Both the position numbers and the translations under genes were made by a program. From positions 104,223 to 168,222 of the forward strand of contig JAECUM010003676.1 in assembly GCA_016617855.1 (NCBI GenBank): a stretch of 64,000 nt of DNA, given 5' to 3'. Source of the stretch: Megalonaias nervosa. Lineage: Eukaryota; Mollusca; Bivalvia; Unionida; Unionidae. The notes below the pieces were generated by a model, which worked only from the letters and a program-made list of their open reading frames with translations, ran no database searches and had not been told where the DNA came from. Positions 1-14,200 of the stretch are shown piece after piece; within the stretch, counting starts at the first letter, position 1; every line of letters begins with the position of its first letter.

Positions 1-999
1 TTTCCAGCATGCTACAAGATTTACCCCACTTTATATTGATAGATAGTGATGCATTAAAGAGTCACTCCTAAATGGTCACAGCAGTGCTGGAAAAATCCAT
101 TGTTTCTGCCTGCCAAGCAAGAGCACTTTTCCATGAGCAAACCTCGATGGGGAAGCATTCTTTTCTGCGTAAATATTATTCTTTCTACATAGCATATCAT
201 TATTAGTATCAGTACTCATTATTGCAGTCAGAATTTGTTTATCTCAATGATTGTTATAATTAATAAATTTGTACTGGCTACACTGGTAAAGGTTGTTGAG
301 AACACCATTTCCATTTGACATTTTACAGTGCATTATAGACCTGACTTCTTCTCAAAGACATTCAGTATTCTACCACTGGACAGCCTTGGGACTTCCTTTT
401 ATTCTACTTATACACCCAAATAAAACCCATTTTGTCCCAGCATTTCCAAAATACAACTGACACCAGAGCCAGTTAATTGTGGCTATGAACTGATCTTAAT
501 TGCCTGATAAAGAGAACTGTACTGACTTGTCTGTCATTTCTTCCTAGTCATAATTTCCAAGTCAAACTTTTTGTAGACACTAGTATGGGAATGTCCAACT
601 CAAATGACAAAATCATTGAATTAGTCTTATCTTAGCAAATTGTCTGTAAATATTATGTTTATTCTTAGCCAGTGCAGAAGGATCCCCTGTATACTTAAAA
701 GGAACATACACTTTTCACTTGCAGCTTTGCTAAAACTGGTATTGCTCTGACTTTTGAATACCATTCATAACTTGTACCACAACCTCACCGATTTTAAGCA
801 AGCAGGTTGTGTTGGTAATAGTGAAAACTTAAAATATTATGGACATTTATGATGAATAGATTAAATAGACCTTGGAAAGTTGTCTTGGGACTAGCATATA
901 CAGTCATAACAATTATGGATCTATATGGCAACATTGTTGAAAGCCTGATTAATAATGACCTTGAATACCGTTAGATATTTTGGTTTTGGTTTTGATGTA

Positions 1000-1198
1000 G
1001 TTGGCGCTCATTATTAAGAGGTTAATGTTAGGACTGGTCGGCCTGGTGTCAGGATAATGTGACTGGGTGGGATATGATGCTATGTCTGCAGCATGATGCC
1101 CCAGTGCTCGACATCACTATAAACTGCAACACTGCAGACATTGTAGCGATATGAATGAAATTTTTTTAAAGCTAAGTTAAAAATCCAAACACACACCT
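1000..1198 (+). mobile_element. 5'-truncated SINE, same family as 41114-41454
   Basis: The body shares with the complete copy at 41114-41454 the blocks AGGACTGGTC, GGTGTCAGG, AATGTGACTGGGTGGG, TCTGCAGCAT, ATGCCCCAGTGCT, ACATCACTATAAACTG and CTGCAGACAT. The tRNA-derived head is missing, as is usual for incomplete reverse transcription. The end is an A-rich ACACAC stretch. Confidence 0.75.
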
Positions 1199-1429
1199 TT
1201 TCAAAGGACATCACCGCAATTGATATTCAATCAATGTTTATAAATAAATTGCCATTCTATTAAGCAGACCATAATCAGTTGGCAAAGGGTGCATCTGTAA
1301 ATTATATACAGTAGTATTTTTGGTTGGCTGTTCTGTTATGAACAAGATTTCAATGTAAAAATAAAACGAATCAGATATCAATAAGCTTTTCCTTCTTTGT
1401 TACAATTATTTTTCATTAGTAACTATATA

Positions 1430-1431
<2 letters not shown>

Positions 1432-1481
<50 letters not shown>

Positions 1482-1486
1482 TATAT
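1432..1486. repeat. TA microsatellite
   Basis: Almost uninterrupted TA dinucleotide run with one internal CA interruption. It is one of seven such runs in the window. Confidence 0.95.
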
Positions 1487-1939
1487 ACTGGATTCAAATC
1501 ATGGTTATTGATCATTTATAATATGCTTGTTTATTACAAGTAAAAAGTTTGCACTTTTTAAAATATGTTATACTAAGACCAAACAAAAAAACCTGTGTGT
1601 TACCGGTCACCTGACCTTCCCAGTTTTTCATTGCAGACCCTATCACTTTTTTCCCGCATAGTAAAAAATAATCACAAAAATCGCATTAAATGTATGTCAT
1701 GTTTTTAAAAAACAAACTTGTCTACCCTAATATTAAAACCAGTACAATAGGAAACACACATTTTTTATTGGCCGAATAATATATTTAGTTGTGCTTCCAA
1801 ACAGACCTGAACAAATTTTCTTAACAAAGGCATTCCCAAATTTGAGACAGGTATTAAAAAAGGCAGTCATTCTGTGGTTGAGGGAATCAGAACTCAAGCA
1901 GTGTATTTTTTGTGGAAAAAAATGTGTACGTTTTTATAA

Positions 1940-2090
1940 TTTTTTTAATGGACTAAAACCACATACATTTTTTTAAAATGGACCTAAACCACATTTTTTA
2001 AAGGGACTAAAGCCACGCACATTTTTTAAATGGACTAAAACGACATAATTTTTTTAAATGGATTAAAACCACATACATTTTTTAAAAATG
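1940..2090. repeat. Minisatellite, about 36 bp x 4
   Basis: Successive degenerate copies of a unit of the form TTTTTTAATGGACTAAAACC followed by ACATACA. It explains a short open frame ending at 1976. Confidence 0.7.
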
Positions 2091-3179
2091 CACTTAAATT
2101 ATGCAAAACAATTTAATTCTAAGCATTTAGTCCAAAATTTGACAGCAAATGTATCCTGTCATAAGCACAGACCATGTATTATAATGGTGCATTTGATCAA
2201 TATAAACTACACAAAGGCATTCCATTCATGTTTGCAATCACTGTACATAATCATTGTGAGAGCACTCCCTCAGACATACAAAACCCAAATGCAACCCAAA
2301 TATGTTTTCATCACTTAGCTATTTAATGCACTGCATTGTTCGCAAAATACCGATCTGAATGAGAAACTAATGAACTTAGTTCTAACTAGGGAGTGAAATA
2401 CAGAGTTTTGCAAATTATCTACAGCTTAGGGATTTTAGCCAGGCAAGTTAATTTTTGTGACTGGGCAAATACTTTTAATTGTCTGGTGGGCCATGAGTTG
2501 TTATTGAGCCCATATTAGTAGAAAGCAAAACCAGTCACATTTCTGGCATTATCAACATTTTGATAAGGTTTTGGTTCAAAATTTTCAGTAATGTTTTAAT
2601 TGTGCTTTCGTCATGCAGTCCCTGCCATTTGGTCCTTATACCCATTTCAGAATATCAATAAAATCCATGAAAATGCCACATTTGGTGCTGATATCTTGCA
2701 GTTATGCCAACAAAGTAAACATTGAGATCATTATAATCTGGTAAGGTTATGTAATAACAGAACTTTTCCTTTCACACAATACACTGAAAGAGGATTTTAA
2801 TTTTGATGTAATGTAGTCTTCATTTGTGAGTGGGCAGGTACAATCCAGGTTCCCAGACTTGTTGGCCTGAATCAGTATCTTTTTACAATCCACATGCAAT
2901 CAAGCAAGACTATATAATATGAAGGTCTGTCCGTACAGCTTCAGTTGTGAGTTGGCAGGAGCACTCCAGGTTCCCAGCACTGTCTCTGTGGCTTGATTAA
3001 GTATTTTTGAGAAAAGTTGAATAAATCTTGAAATAGAAGATATAATAACCCAGCAGAGATGTGCAGCACAACTTTATTTTGGGATCCAACCACACTGCAA
3101 ATCCAACCTAGATAGGGAAGACAGATTAACAAAGTGAATTGTCAGTACCAACTGCTTCATCAAGTGCACATGTGAAATG

Positions 3180-3430
3180 TTGTTGTTGTTGTAGGGTTTA
3201 ACGCCATTTTTCAGCACAAGATAGGCTATACATGGCAGCCAGTATAAATGGTGGAGGAAGAACCTGGGAAAACCTGGTAAAGAACCACCGACCCATGAGA
3301 AGCTACTGGCAATCCTTCTCACGTACCCACATTGGCCAAGCCCAAGACTCGAACCCACGCAGACAGAGGTGAGATAGCAGTGATCCATAACGGTGAGCAC
3401 TTTAGACCACTCGGCCACACAGGGCCCCCA
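3180..3430 (-). mobile_element. tRNA-derived SINE with AAC tail
   Basis: On the minus strand the element starts with a Ser/Leu-type tRNA-like head: A-box region GTGGCCGAGTGGTCTAAAG and B-box GGGTTCGAGTC. It ends GCTGAAAAATGGCGTTAAAC followed by (CAA)n. Two sense copies lie at about 10985-11236 and 26928-27170. A 119-codon minus-strand open frame here is simply read-through of the SINE. Confidence 0.8.
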
Positions 3431-6400
3431 CATATGAAATGTATTGTGGGTACTAATAATCTAAAACTTTTCTATAACTATGCAATATGATAAAATTTTA
3501 GTGCATATAAACTAAGATTTTATCATCAACTTTGGTTCTTTGAAGATTGTTAATTATCCTGAAGGAGATCACAACGGAGATCCAGAAGTTTAGTTGGTGA
3601 TAAGCCTTTCAATTGGAGAAACAATGACTGAATGTGTAACATACCAGGATCAACAAAAATTAAATTTCAAGTCTGATGCAAGGTCTGTATTACATTTTAG
3701 AGGATAACGTTCTTTTTGAATTTATTTATGTGCCATATCAACACTATTTCAGGAAACTCGACCACATTCCATCTATTGACCTTTTAAGGGTTATTCCATT
3801 TAAACATACGTGGTACCCAAGGAGGGCACTGTTACGAAAAATATATGCCAGGGAACTCCGATCACTCCAAGAATTGATACGAAAATGTTATAAAATTCTA
3901 ACTTGCATCTATGGGTGACTACTCAAAATTAAAGGTGCCTTCTCTGGGTCTCAGGTACATGTGTATTTTACTGGAACAGCCCTATTACTCACAAGTCTAA
4001 ATTTTGTTGCATTAAGTATCTATATCGAGTGAAAATGATGACGTTTTTAAAAAAAAAATGTCCTGTAATTTTCAAACAAATCATCCAAAAAGCTATTTTT
4101 GTTTTCATTTTCTAGAACAGTTTGTCACCAATATAAGGAAAGTCCCTGATTCTCTGAAATACATAAAAATCTTCTCTTCCTCCTTGAAACTGTGTTAATG
4201 GCACCTGTTGAATACTAAATTCCTAAGAAAAACACTGAATTTAATACTTTTCATCCTGTCCATCATTATTGATGGACTGGGTTAATTGCTGTAAAAAAAA
4301 ACTGTTAAAAAGTTTGAGAACTGGTCTCAAGAACAACATACACCAAGTAGTTTTTGGAATAAATATGTATATTTCACAATAAATACAGGGAAACTGGTGA
4401 CAGGCAAAACATTTCAGCACAACAAAATGTCACATAAAATTGTACAAGGTATTCAATAATGTTACGCAAGCTGACAATATTGCTTGAAACACACATTTTT
4501 AGGGTTTAAATTATCTGCATCACAATATAGGATGGACTAGATTAATATATTGTAGCCCTGATCAAAATTTAAAAATTAATTGACTGTATGGTACACATGC
4601 TGTGGCTGCATCAGCTGATGAAATTCTGTAAAATAAGCAATATTTCAGCACCCATTAATTGTAGTAAATCTTAATTTTAGAACATCAGTAACATAAATTT
4701 GTAGTGAATTGCTGATGGGTAAAATAATACATTTTTATCTTAGTTTTACTATACCTAATCAACAGTGATATCTGCTGTACACTGTGTCAACTGCAGGTCA
4801 GGGTCTACATTCTTTGTTCTACTGATGAGCCTTATTAAACTACATATAACAAATAGCACATAAAGATCTTTCAGATCTGGGTCCATGCGGTCTGCAACTG
4901 GATTCAGCTTGTAAGCAAGTATATATAGTAACTGTCCATCTGATTAGATGTTGGTGTTTTATATCTTGTATATCATACAATCTTAGCAAGTATTAAATTT
5001 TAAGGATAGATAATTAGCTTACTTGCTAAATTGTCCTAAATTTTAAGCTTGCTACACATTTTTGCTTTACAATATTTTTAAAATGCAAATTACACACGTC
5101 AGGAAAAATGTATATAAACATGAAAATGTCAGTACAAAATCAATTTATGTGGTTTTTCTGATGCATTGGCTGATAAAAATCTTTACGAAGTCTTTGCATT
5201 TATTAAATATTTGTTTGAAAAATCTACATGGCAAGAACATCACAACGTCGCATGTACAATCAAATGGAAGATTAGGGAAATTTTTTTCTTCATCCCAGAC
5301 ATATATGATACCAAGGCTGGGGATCTTAGTACTAACCATTTACCAGAAAAGAATCCCTTCTATGTAATAGGTTGTAAATTATATAAGTCAGTGGATCAAA
5401 TTTACAGCTAATATTGTCTCAGTTTTGACAAACACAACAATGAAAAAACATATAAAGTTGCAAGCCAGAAACAAAAAACAGATGCAAGACATACACCTCT
5501 CCTCCATTATAACACACTTTGCTAAAATGTGATTTTGGATATAACACAGTAACGCTATGGACCCCATATTCAAAATAATAAAAATTATAATTAAACAAAT
5601 TTAAAAAATAATAACAACTTTCAACATCTATCAGGTGAACACTTGACATCAAAACAACTGTACTTGATTTGGACATCACCAGAATGTGTTTCTACAGCCA
5701 CAGTTTAACTCTAATAGGCCATTACTGTATTCAAGCCATATCAGATGCTGTATTCCTAACAGGCTATTGCACACCTGAAATTGCCCATGTCTCTAATAAG
5801 CCACAATTGTCATTGGTCTGATCCGACTACTGTATTTGGTTAAAGTACATAGGACTGTCGAGTTTGCCTCAGCACTAAAACCACTCCATCAGATAAGTGA
5901 CTCTGTCTCTTTAAATACAGCTGGCAGATTAAACAAAAGACCACTTTATTACTGATTTTGTTTACTGACACCTGGACTGCAATAAATCACAGAAAGGATT
6001 AGCAGTGGCATGTTTTTTGTACTTGATGCCGCTTTCTGTAATCTGTTGCAGTGTAGCTAAGTATAGATAGATCTTCATTTGCATAATGTATCTATAAATT
6101 CAGAATGGATCAAAACATTTTAATGTTTACATTCCAAAAAATGATCCTAAATGGTATTTTCTTATTTACAGAAAATACATAGTCCAACATTATTTTGGAC
6201 TAACCAATCTTTTACAAGTATTATTCTACGACATAACCTATCCTGAAATGTATTTTAGATGCTCTAGTGCTTTTGACTACCTTTCTTTAAATTAGTTTCT
6301 CTATCTCTGGGCTTAAGTTAAAAACAATTCCCATTTTTCTCTTGACTTGGTTCTTAAATATTATTAAGAAATGTGTACATATCAGCACATATTTTAGGAG

Positions 6401-7630
6401 TGTCTGAACTGCTTTGATCTGAAATTTAAAAAAAGAAAATTATTACAAAAACCCAGAAAGAGTAACTACTTCCCTTTGAGATATAAAATTTTGTCTTAAT
6501 CTTTTCAAATGTACTCAGTTTAATGCCATAAAAGATATTGCTTAGGGGCTGCCACACTCGGGTTAGAAAGTATAAATTGCTGAATGAAATGACTAAGTTT
6601 TATACATTATTTTTATATCCATGATGCTTTACATTTTTTAAATTGGTAGTGAGTACAAATGAATGGGAAGGGTGCAAATACTATAGGACAGTATAGGTTG
6701 TTTGCTATTGGCTAAGGCACGTAAGTTTTACTCATAGTTGTCATATAGTTTGCGTCCTTATATGTGTATGTACTACTTGGTCTTACTCCCCCCACATATG
6801 CACACACATGCAAACTTCAACCTCCTTCCCCTCTTCTGTGTGTACATACTAAATGGATGACCCCTTATAAACCTCACTCCTTTATTATACCAAGATTTGT
6901 AAAACACCATTTTATCTCCAACCATAATATTTTCATTCTCCCAAATGGGTAGTTTTAACAATTCTTCTAGCTAGCAAATTTTTTAAGTAAATTATGTTTC
7001 TCTGAGAATGCTTAACCAATCACATTATGTTAGGAAATTAGCCAGCTACCTCACAAACCCAGCCCTTCTGAAAGATAAAAATCATCTTTTTCTGTCTATC
7101 TCGTATACACAAATAACTGTTGCCCATTAACTCCCCTTGCCACTGCCAGGTTTTTAGCTCAGAGATATACTAACAAGGATGCTCGCATGGTGGGGTGGTT
7201 GGGAGGCTTTTTAAGTAATATGATTGGGTAAGTATTTTTTGAGGAACAAATTTACTTAAAAATTTGCTTTCTTATTCAAATACGTTCCCTAATTACATTA
7301 TGTTAGGAGAATAGGCAATAGGAAGATGAAATGCTGAGCATCTGACCTCTACCTTGGGTATCCTTTTAAGGAATGATGGCTGGTTCCTCATGCAAATGAT
7401 AACCCATTCTCCTAATTACGTAAGCAACACAGCCTAGGGTCACTTGATCTGTGATCCATACATATGGTTTTGTGGTTATTGTGGTCTCTGTATTTTCTCC
7501 ACCCCCTATTTTTTGATTGGTGACCAGATCTCCTGTTCTAGAAAGGTATCCTTCTGATCTGACAGTTCATCCATGAAGAGGGGAGAGGAGGAAAGGGATG
7601 GGGTTTGGATAAATGAAATCCAAACCCATT

Positions 7631-8332
7631 TCAAAATGACCTGGAGCACCAAATTATTCTGTAGGAATGTTGTCTCCTGGCATTGGGCTGGGATCTATAT
7701 TGTACATTTGACTGAAAAGATCCGTTGTCCGTAGTCCACTTATTGTCCCTCCACAGTGGTGGAGGCTGACTGTTTCGAAATGCCTGTGTGGGTTGAATGT
7801 CAAGTTGGAGGGACAGTTCCTTAGCTGCCTGCCTCCGAACTTCTTCATTTGTACTCCCAAGAGTAATGATGACCCAAACGGGGTCATCTGTAAAGCCAGG
7901 AAATATGAGGCTTGAGTGACGTACATCAGCCATGTGTCATATCAGGTCCACTCCAAGGGCCATGTTAGATGGACAGATTTCTCACTGAAATCTCCATCAT
8001 AGTAAGGGTATGTTGCCAATGGTATGGCTAAACAGATGGATCTGCCACTAAGATCCCCTTAAATCCTAGATGGCTTGACCATTTTCTCACAAGGTACCCC
8101 CTTGCTGGAGGGCTGGTGATGGGGAGGCTGTATTATGAAATGGATTAAATGGATCCAGTACAAACCCTTTGTGTCCAGATTTACAGGCCTGAAGGACTTG
8201 CTCAGACATGTGAGAGAACTTACACCCACTCAGCTGCCTATAATTTGGGGGGGCATCCCACCCCCCAATGAGTTGGAATTGCAAGTGACAAACTTTTGTT
8301 TGTCTTTGGATGTATATTGAGGATGTCAACAT
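7631..8332 (-). pseudogene. Decayed gag-like region of DIRS-like copy A
   Basis: Two short minus-strand frames (8087-8332 and 7631-7933) interrupted by stops. The second contains a run of the form GFTDDP...RRQAAKEL, which I read as the C-terminal part of a DIRS-type gag; this is by resemblance only. A homologous but differently broken stretch occurs around 38500-38600. No function is expected. Confidence 0.4.
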
Positions 8333-8391
8333 TGTCTTCCTTGACTTAATCCATTTTTCCTTCCCTTTGATGCCTTATGGACTATTGGCTT

Positions 8392-8735
8392 GAACTTTGC
8401 ATTTCATGCATTTAATCGACATTTCTCCTGAAATGACACAAAAGGAGAAAATAAAGCATAAATTAGCAATTCAGCACATTACTAACTCACTAACATCACC
8501 CCTGTTACCAATGGAGTAATCTAAAATAGCCAGTGTTGCATTTTGATGACATGTAGACTATGCTTTGAACTTATGCATTTCATGCATTTAGTTGATATTT
8601 CTACTGAAACCACACAAGAAGAAAAAAGAAAGGAGAAATTAGCAATGCAGCATGTTATTAACCTGGGAGTACCATCTCCATTTCTAATGGAGTAAATGAA
8701 AATTGGCAGCGATGCGCTAACTTGTAAATTAACAT
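8392..8735. repeat. Direct duplication of about 175 bp inside DIRS-like copy A
   Basis: Two diverged copies, each beginning near TTGAACTT...CATTTCATGCATTTA and ending with AATGGAGTAA plus a GGCAG-like block. Confidence 0.6.
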
Positions 8736-10270
8736 GAGGTCAACAATAGCATGGTACAACATGGTCTTATATAGGCCATAAAGGTTAAAAAGTCACTAAA
8801 ATTTGGCAGAAATCGTAAAAATAATGTATACAACCTGCAGAAGAATGATTGTCCAACACAATAAATCCAAAATGAAAATTGATTGTTCCAATTTGAACAC
8901 TAAAATGGCTTGGATTGTCGGAGGTACAATGTATGGTGTTATCAATACAGCAGCAAAGCTAAACAAAACTAGTGACACCTTGCAGTAGCAAGGGGAGATA
9001 ATGGGCAAGAGCAATTGCCCTTTGTCTAAAAGATGATTTTTATCTTTAAAAAAGACAGGATTCATGTGGTAGTAGGCAAATATTTCTAACATGATTGGGG
9101 AATATATTTGAAGGAGATCAGAACATTTTATTCATAAACTTCGATCCAAACACTGAATACATCTCTCCAAAAAAATATTTTTTGGTTTATTTCTTAGTTT
9201 CTTTACATCCCCCATCCCAAGATCTGCAATAAGTTTTTAATTTTCCCCAATAATTTTATAAAGATCTGATTCCACCAACCCCATTTTTTTACATTTAATT
9301 ATACCTCTATTTCAGAAGCATTTCAGTGCTTGAATTAGGTTTTCAAATTCACCATATTTAGTCCATTATAATGTTTGTTCAATTATATCCTTTTTATTCT
9401 GTAATTTTTTCCCAGCCAAATAAATTTTTCAAAAATGATTTACTTAAATTTTGCTAAATATTATCAGGCAGGTGTGACTTTGAAGAGTGCTAGCATTTTA
9501 ATTACTGTTATTCTTCTGGTATGAGTTGACAAACATTTTGACTATAGAGTAAATAGTGATTGGATTTTGGGGATGTATATTTGATTCCCTAACCCTAAAA
9601 ATATCAGACCCAATTTCACAAACATTTTTGTAAACTAGTCTGTACTTCTGTCTTGGGAAGGATAACTCCACCATACCAAAACTGTAACCTAATTTTCACA
9701 TTTAAGTGACTTTTTCAGTTGTGTTTGCATTTTAAGCTGTTCATTCATTACAGCTTCAAACCGTGGACTCTACTTCACCTTCACTGATGAAATGTGGAGA
9801 TATCTGGATAAAAGTAACTCCACCATACTAAAACTAGGTCAGTATGTACACACAGTGTGTCCATTTTGTAGGGCTGAGACTGTTACCATGACACAATTAA
9901 AGTAATCAGCAGGGATCTGGATGACCAGACACATGTCAGTAATAATCATCTTGTCTGAGAAATGCACCTGCCTGGCAAGCAATTTTTAAAATTTCCACCA
10001 ACCAGACATAAAAATTTACAAGAATTGTCATCCCATGCAATAGATGAAACAGCACTGAAACATATTCCAGGCAAAGAAGAAAAACAGATGCAGCATTATC
10101 TGCATTCATGGACAGATGGGTTAACGAATTGACAAACAGATGTGGCATCATATGCATGCATGGACAGATGTTTTCAGAGACAAACAGCATGTGTTGTATC
10201 CATTCATGGACAGACAAATCTATTTTAATTACCACTCACTCTTTTCAAGTTTCAAGAACAATGGTAAATA

Positions 10271-10275
<5 letters not shown>

Positions 10276-10310
<35 letters not shown>
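10276..10310. repeat. TA microsatellite
   Basis: Pure TA run. It generates Ile-Tyr repeats in open frames covering it, which are not genes. Confidence 0.95.
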
Positions 10311-10317
<7 letters not shown>

Positions 10318-10984
10318 CCTTTACTTTGTAAAACATTACTATAAAAAGCATGTACATGATACTCTAAGGCATTACAGAATACTGATCTACTGCATCAAAC
10401 AAATTTTAAAAATTCACACAATTGCTCCTTTGTCATAATTTGGAATGTATACACACTTTGTTTCTTTCAAACATTAATAAAGCAAACATTAACAAACAAT
10501 CTGTATTATACTCTTCAACCTAAGATTCTACAAAATTTAAATATTCTACATTTTCACTATAAATTTTTCTTGTGATAAAACCATAAAAAAATCTGCCAAC
10601 CCTGTAAAAAGGCAACCATATTGAATATACACTCTAAAGTAGAGCAGCATTAAACTTACATGCAGTACTTGATTAACTTGGAAACAGACATTTTTGATAC
10701 AAAAAATTTACATTTTTGTATCATTGTATAAAATTGGTATTCAAGATTGTTATATCTCCGGCTTTTTCAATCAATTTCCATCAAAGTAACAATGCTGATG
10801 CATGTATTAGGACAAGTGATCAGGAAAAATTGATTATCATAATAATCTCTCTGCATTAAACAATAGAAAACAGTTGATTCCTATTAATAATCAGACACAA
10901 ACCTTGAAGAATCAATGGAATAATTTAGTTCATAAAGACTTATAATCCTGGCCCATTTTCACAGTACTCTTCAACATAAGTACA

Positions 10985-11236
10985 CAAACTCAAAGGTAGC
11001 TGAGTGGTCTAAAGCACTTGCCTTTACAAATCACTGCCATCTCACCTCTACCCATGTGGGTTTGCATCCTGGGCTTGACCAATCTGGGTGTATGAGAAAG
11101 CTTGCAGGTAACTTCCCATGGGTCAGTAGTACTTAATAATCAGGGTTTTCCTGGGTGCTTCCTTCACCAGTTATACTGGCCATCATGTACAGCCTATTGG
11201 GTGCTGAAAAATGATGTTAAACCCAAAACAACAACA
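10985..11236 (+). mobile_element. tRNA-derived SINE with AAC tail
   Basis: Sense copy of the family at 3180-3430: degenerate head GCTGAGTGGTCTAAAGCACT, middle TATGAGAAAGCTTGCAGGTA, end GGTGCTGAAAAATGATGTTA followed by an ACAACAACAC tail. Confidence 0.75.
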
Positions 11237-14200
11237 CAAACTCAAATATTGCATCTTCTAGAAAAATTTATAATATTTTAACAAAGTTCTTCACAGAAGC
11301 CTTTTAAAATCCTGCAATAACTTGTCTGTAAATCAGTGTACTTATTGTTATTTCTCCAAAATGTGAGTGTGCCCTCAAAGTGAAATAGAAGGCAAAGTCA
11401 TAAATAGGTGATGAATAAAACAGAGCAATATAACAGAGATTAAACTGCTGTTCATAATTAGGATTTTTAAAAATGAGGAAGAAAAAAATACCCATTATAA
11501 TCATAAATAAATGTTAATCTGATATCTGCTTAGATGCAACATTTTCTCATGAACTGTCTATGAAGTCCAAAAGATTTTATTGTATTTCCAAGTCAGGCAA
11601 TTTTGAACATATAGGCCATGGTAATAATAAGTATTCCATAAAACATGACAGAAACTTTAATTATAGTGATCATGAACTGAATACCACAATTTTTAAAGCC
11701 AACATTTACTGGATGGACAAAATCTGAAAGGTAACATACTTAATTCTCTACTAGAAAGGTATCTGGATAGTATTCAACTGCCAGATACAGTTAATATTCT
11801 TTTTCCGACAGCATAAATTTCAAACCATTCTTTTATCCTTTAAAGCCAACAGTATGCATTAATGTAACTTCCAAACTATGCCATCTGAATATTATAAACA
11901 AAGTATTTTTTCACAAAAATACCTGCTAGAAGCAGTAAAAGTTAAATCTGCCTATTATGGATGCTCAAGCTATGAAAAATCTGGCAGGCTGAGGTTAGAA
12001 ACAAAAGTGATAAAAAGAAAATAGGTTCGTAAAATTTGTTCTTGACTACTGGAGCCTGTGTCCTTGATGCATATTTGACTGTTCCAGCAGTTTTCACTTT
12101 TGGCTTATTATCAAGTCATGTAAATACTGAAACAAAAAACTGCATATGAATTAGCTGTAAACTTTAGCTTTGCACAAAAATACACTAAACATTAAAAGTT
12201 TTCCAAGTCTTTGATGTCACTCCACTGACAGGTGAAGTGCTGAAATTTTGTGTTCAAATATAGAGTGGTGTTTGCTGGCATACATGTCATAACTAAGGAC
12301 CCATAAAAATGTGTGACTTGCAGAGGTCTATAGTCCCTTTGCAGTTTATTATTAGTCCCTTTATGTCCCATATCTATAGCCATCAGAAATTCCTATTCTG
12401 TCCACTGTCATTTGGGGACTGTATTAAGACTCTTCTTAAATCAGTCACATATCAGTTCTTTCCTCATATTCATTTTTACCAGGGTCCAATGATGTAACTT
12501 GAGGGAGTCATTTCAGTCAGCTATATGAAGTCCCTTTGCAGTACATAAAGTTTCAAACATTGGCTATATCAAATGTCCCCCTGCAGACCCATCTGAATGT
12601 CTTTCCGAGATAAATTACAGTCCCTCTGCAGTATATTAACAAATATTTATTATGTGCATATAGGATCAGTCCAATGACAGCCTTTCAGAAGTCTGTTTGA
12701 TGTCTCCATTGACAATCAAAACAATATTAATTTTGAGAGTTTAATCATTTGTGTACCATAATTTTACAACTTTTGCAGTAAATACAGGACTATTTTAGTA
12801 CACTATCTGTATATTCTGAATATGTACCCCCATAAGACTGATAATATTTAAATTTATTAAATTAAATTAAATTTATACGTATTTGCTTTAATTATAATCC
12901 AATAGGCTGATAATATTTTTCTTAAAAATTTGCTGCCTCAGCTTTAAGAGCGATACTATGGAAGAAAGCTACACTTAGTTTATATTGAACAGTTAATATT
13001 AGGTTTTGCCACAAAAAAATTTCAGTTAGAAAAAGTCATTTATCCACAAATAGCCCATTCTATGCAGAAGTTTAAATATAGCTCCACTGAAAGCCACTAA
13101 TTTTTTTCTTGCATCTGTGATGTTACATTATTAACAGTAAATAAGTAAATAATCTCTAAAGAATTCATTCAGAACACAAAATGACTATTTACAATATCAT
13201 AACTGAAAATATTTTTCTCAACACATTATGAAGAACATATTTCTTTCTAAGTCCATTATTGGTTGGTGAATGATGAACTTTGTGTAATTTACACAAATAT
13301 TGAGAAAAAAGGAATTTATTTCAGACAATTATTCAAATTTCCCAAATGTTACAAAGTAAGGGGAGATCATTATTACTGTTCCTGTCTTGTGTATCTCGGA
13401 CCATGTCATGCACAAGATCTTTGGTCTATCCTGTACAATTCTAGAATACAGTTGCATTTTAATGATAAAAAACAAATAAAAATTTTTAATTTATGACCAC
13501 TGATGATCTACCATCCTTATGTTTCTACAACCATATTTCAAAGTCAGGATTAAAAAATATAGTAAAGTAACAATGTAAACTGCCAAGAATTTAAAGTAAA
13601 TCCCACATCAGCATAATGGCTATTTGGTGTAATGTTCTAAAATGTAAATATAAAGAATTGCACAAAAACCTTCAGGAAGATAAATCCTTCCAAATAAATG
13701 ATAACATCAAAGTACTAGAAGGTAATGGATGTGTGTATTAGTCTTTAGCAGCATATCAACACAATTGTGGCTATATGGTGCCATCTAAAAGTGAAGTTCT
13801 ACAAATATAAAAATGAAGAATTGCACAGAACATTTAGCAACATAAACCCTTCTAAATAAATGTAAACATGAGGTAAAACAAGAAGAGATATAAACATAAA
13901 AAAAATTTTAAATTCTGCCAAAGGTGTATAAAATAACGATGAAGGTAACAATTAAAATCAATTAAAATAGTTACTACAAGGAAAAAAGAAAAGACCTTAA
14001 AATGTAAAAGGTAGAGATGACAGCAGTTTGTAAAATGTATACAAAAATAAAAGATAAAGGTAAAAAAAAAATATAAAAGTCTAAAAATAAAGGGTCAAAA
14101 TTGGTTATATACCAGTCCAAGATTTTCTCTGTCAGTACATGATCAAGCATTTCCTTAGATGAGCTCACACAAAACAAACTTCTGTTGCAAGGAGTGAAAG

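Larger units (their letters stand above)
1..6973. other. Intergenic DNA downstream of OSCP1, repeat-rich, no gene seen
   Basis: I found no protein-coding exon on either strand. Open frames here are short, carry no recognisable domain and lack splice-site support. The stretch contains a 5'-truncated SINE (about 1000-1198), a TA microsatellite (1432-1486), a 36-bp tandem repeat (about 1940-2090) and an inverted copy of a second SINE family (about 3180-3430). The remainder is AT-rich sequence in which I see nothing specific. Confidence 0.6.
6974..9112 (-). mobile_element. DIRS-like retrotransposon remnant A (inverted terminal repeats, gag fragment)
   Basis: About 190 bp at the left end (6974-7170) recur in inverted orientation at the right end (about 8960-9112). 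Shared blocks include CACATTATGTTAGGAAA, GATAAAAATCATCTTT and TGCCCATTANCTCCCCTTGC. The same family of ends bounds elements at about 23271-26425 and 35820-40660. The interior is homologous to the proximal part of the 35.8-40.7 kb copy around 38520. Minus-strand frames at 7654-7933 and 8087-8332 look like gag fragments. No intact coding region remains. Assignment to DIRS rests on the RNase H and recombinase traces in the related copies. Confidence 0.65.

Noticed and set aside
3074..3433. 119-codon minus-strand frame
   Set aside because: Read-through of a SINE.
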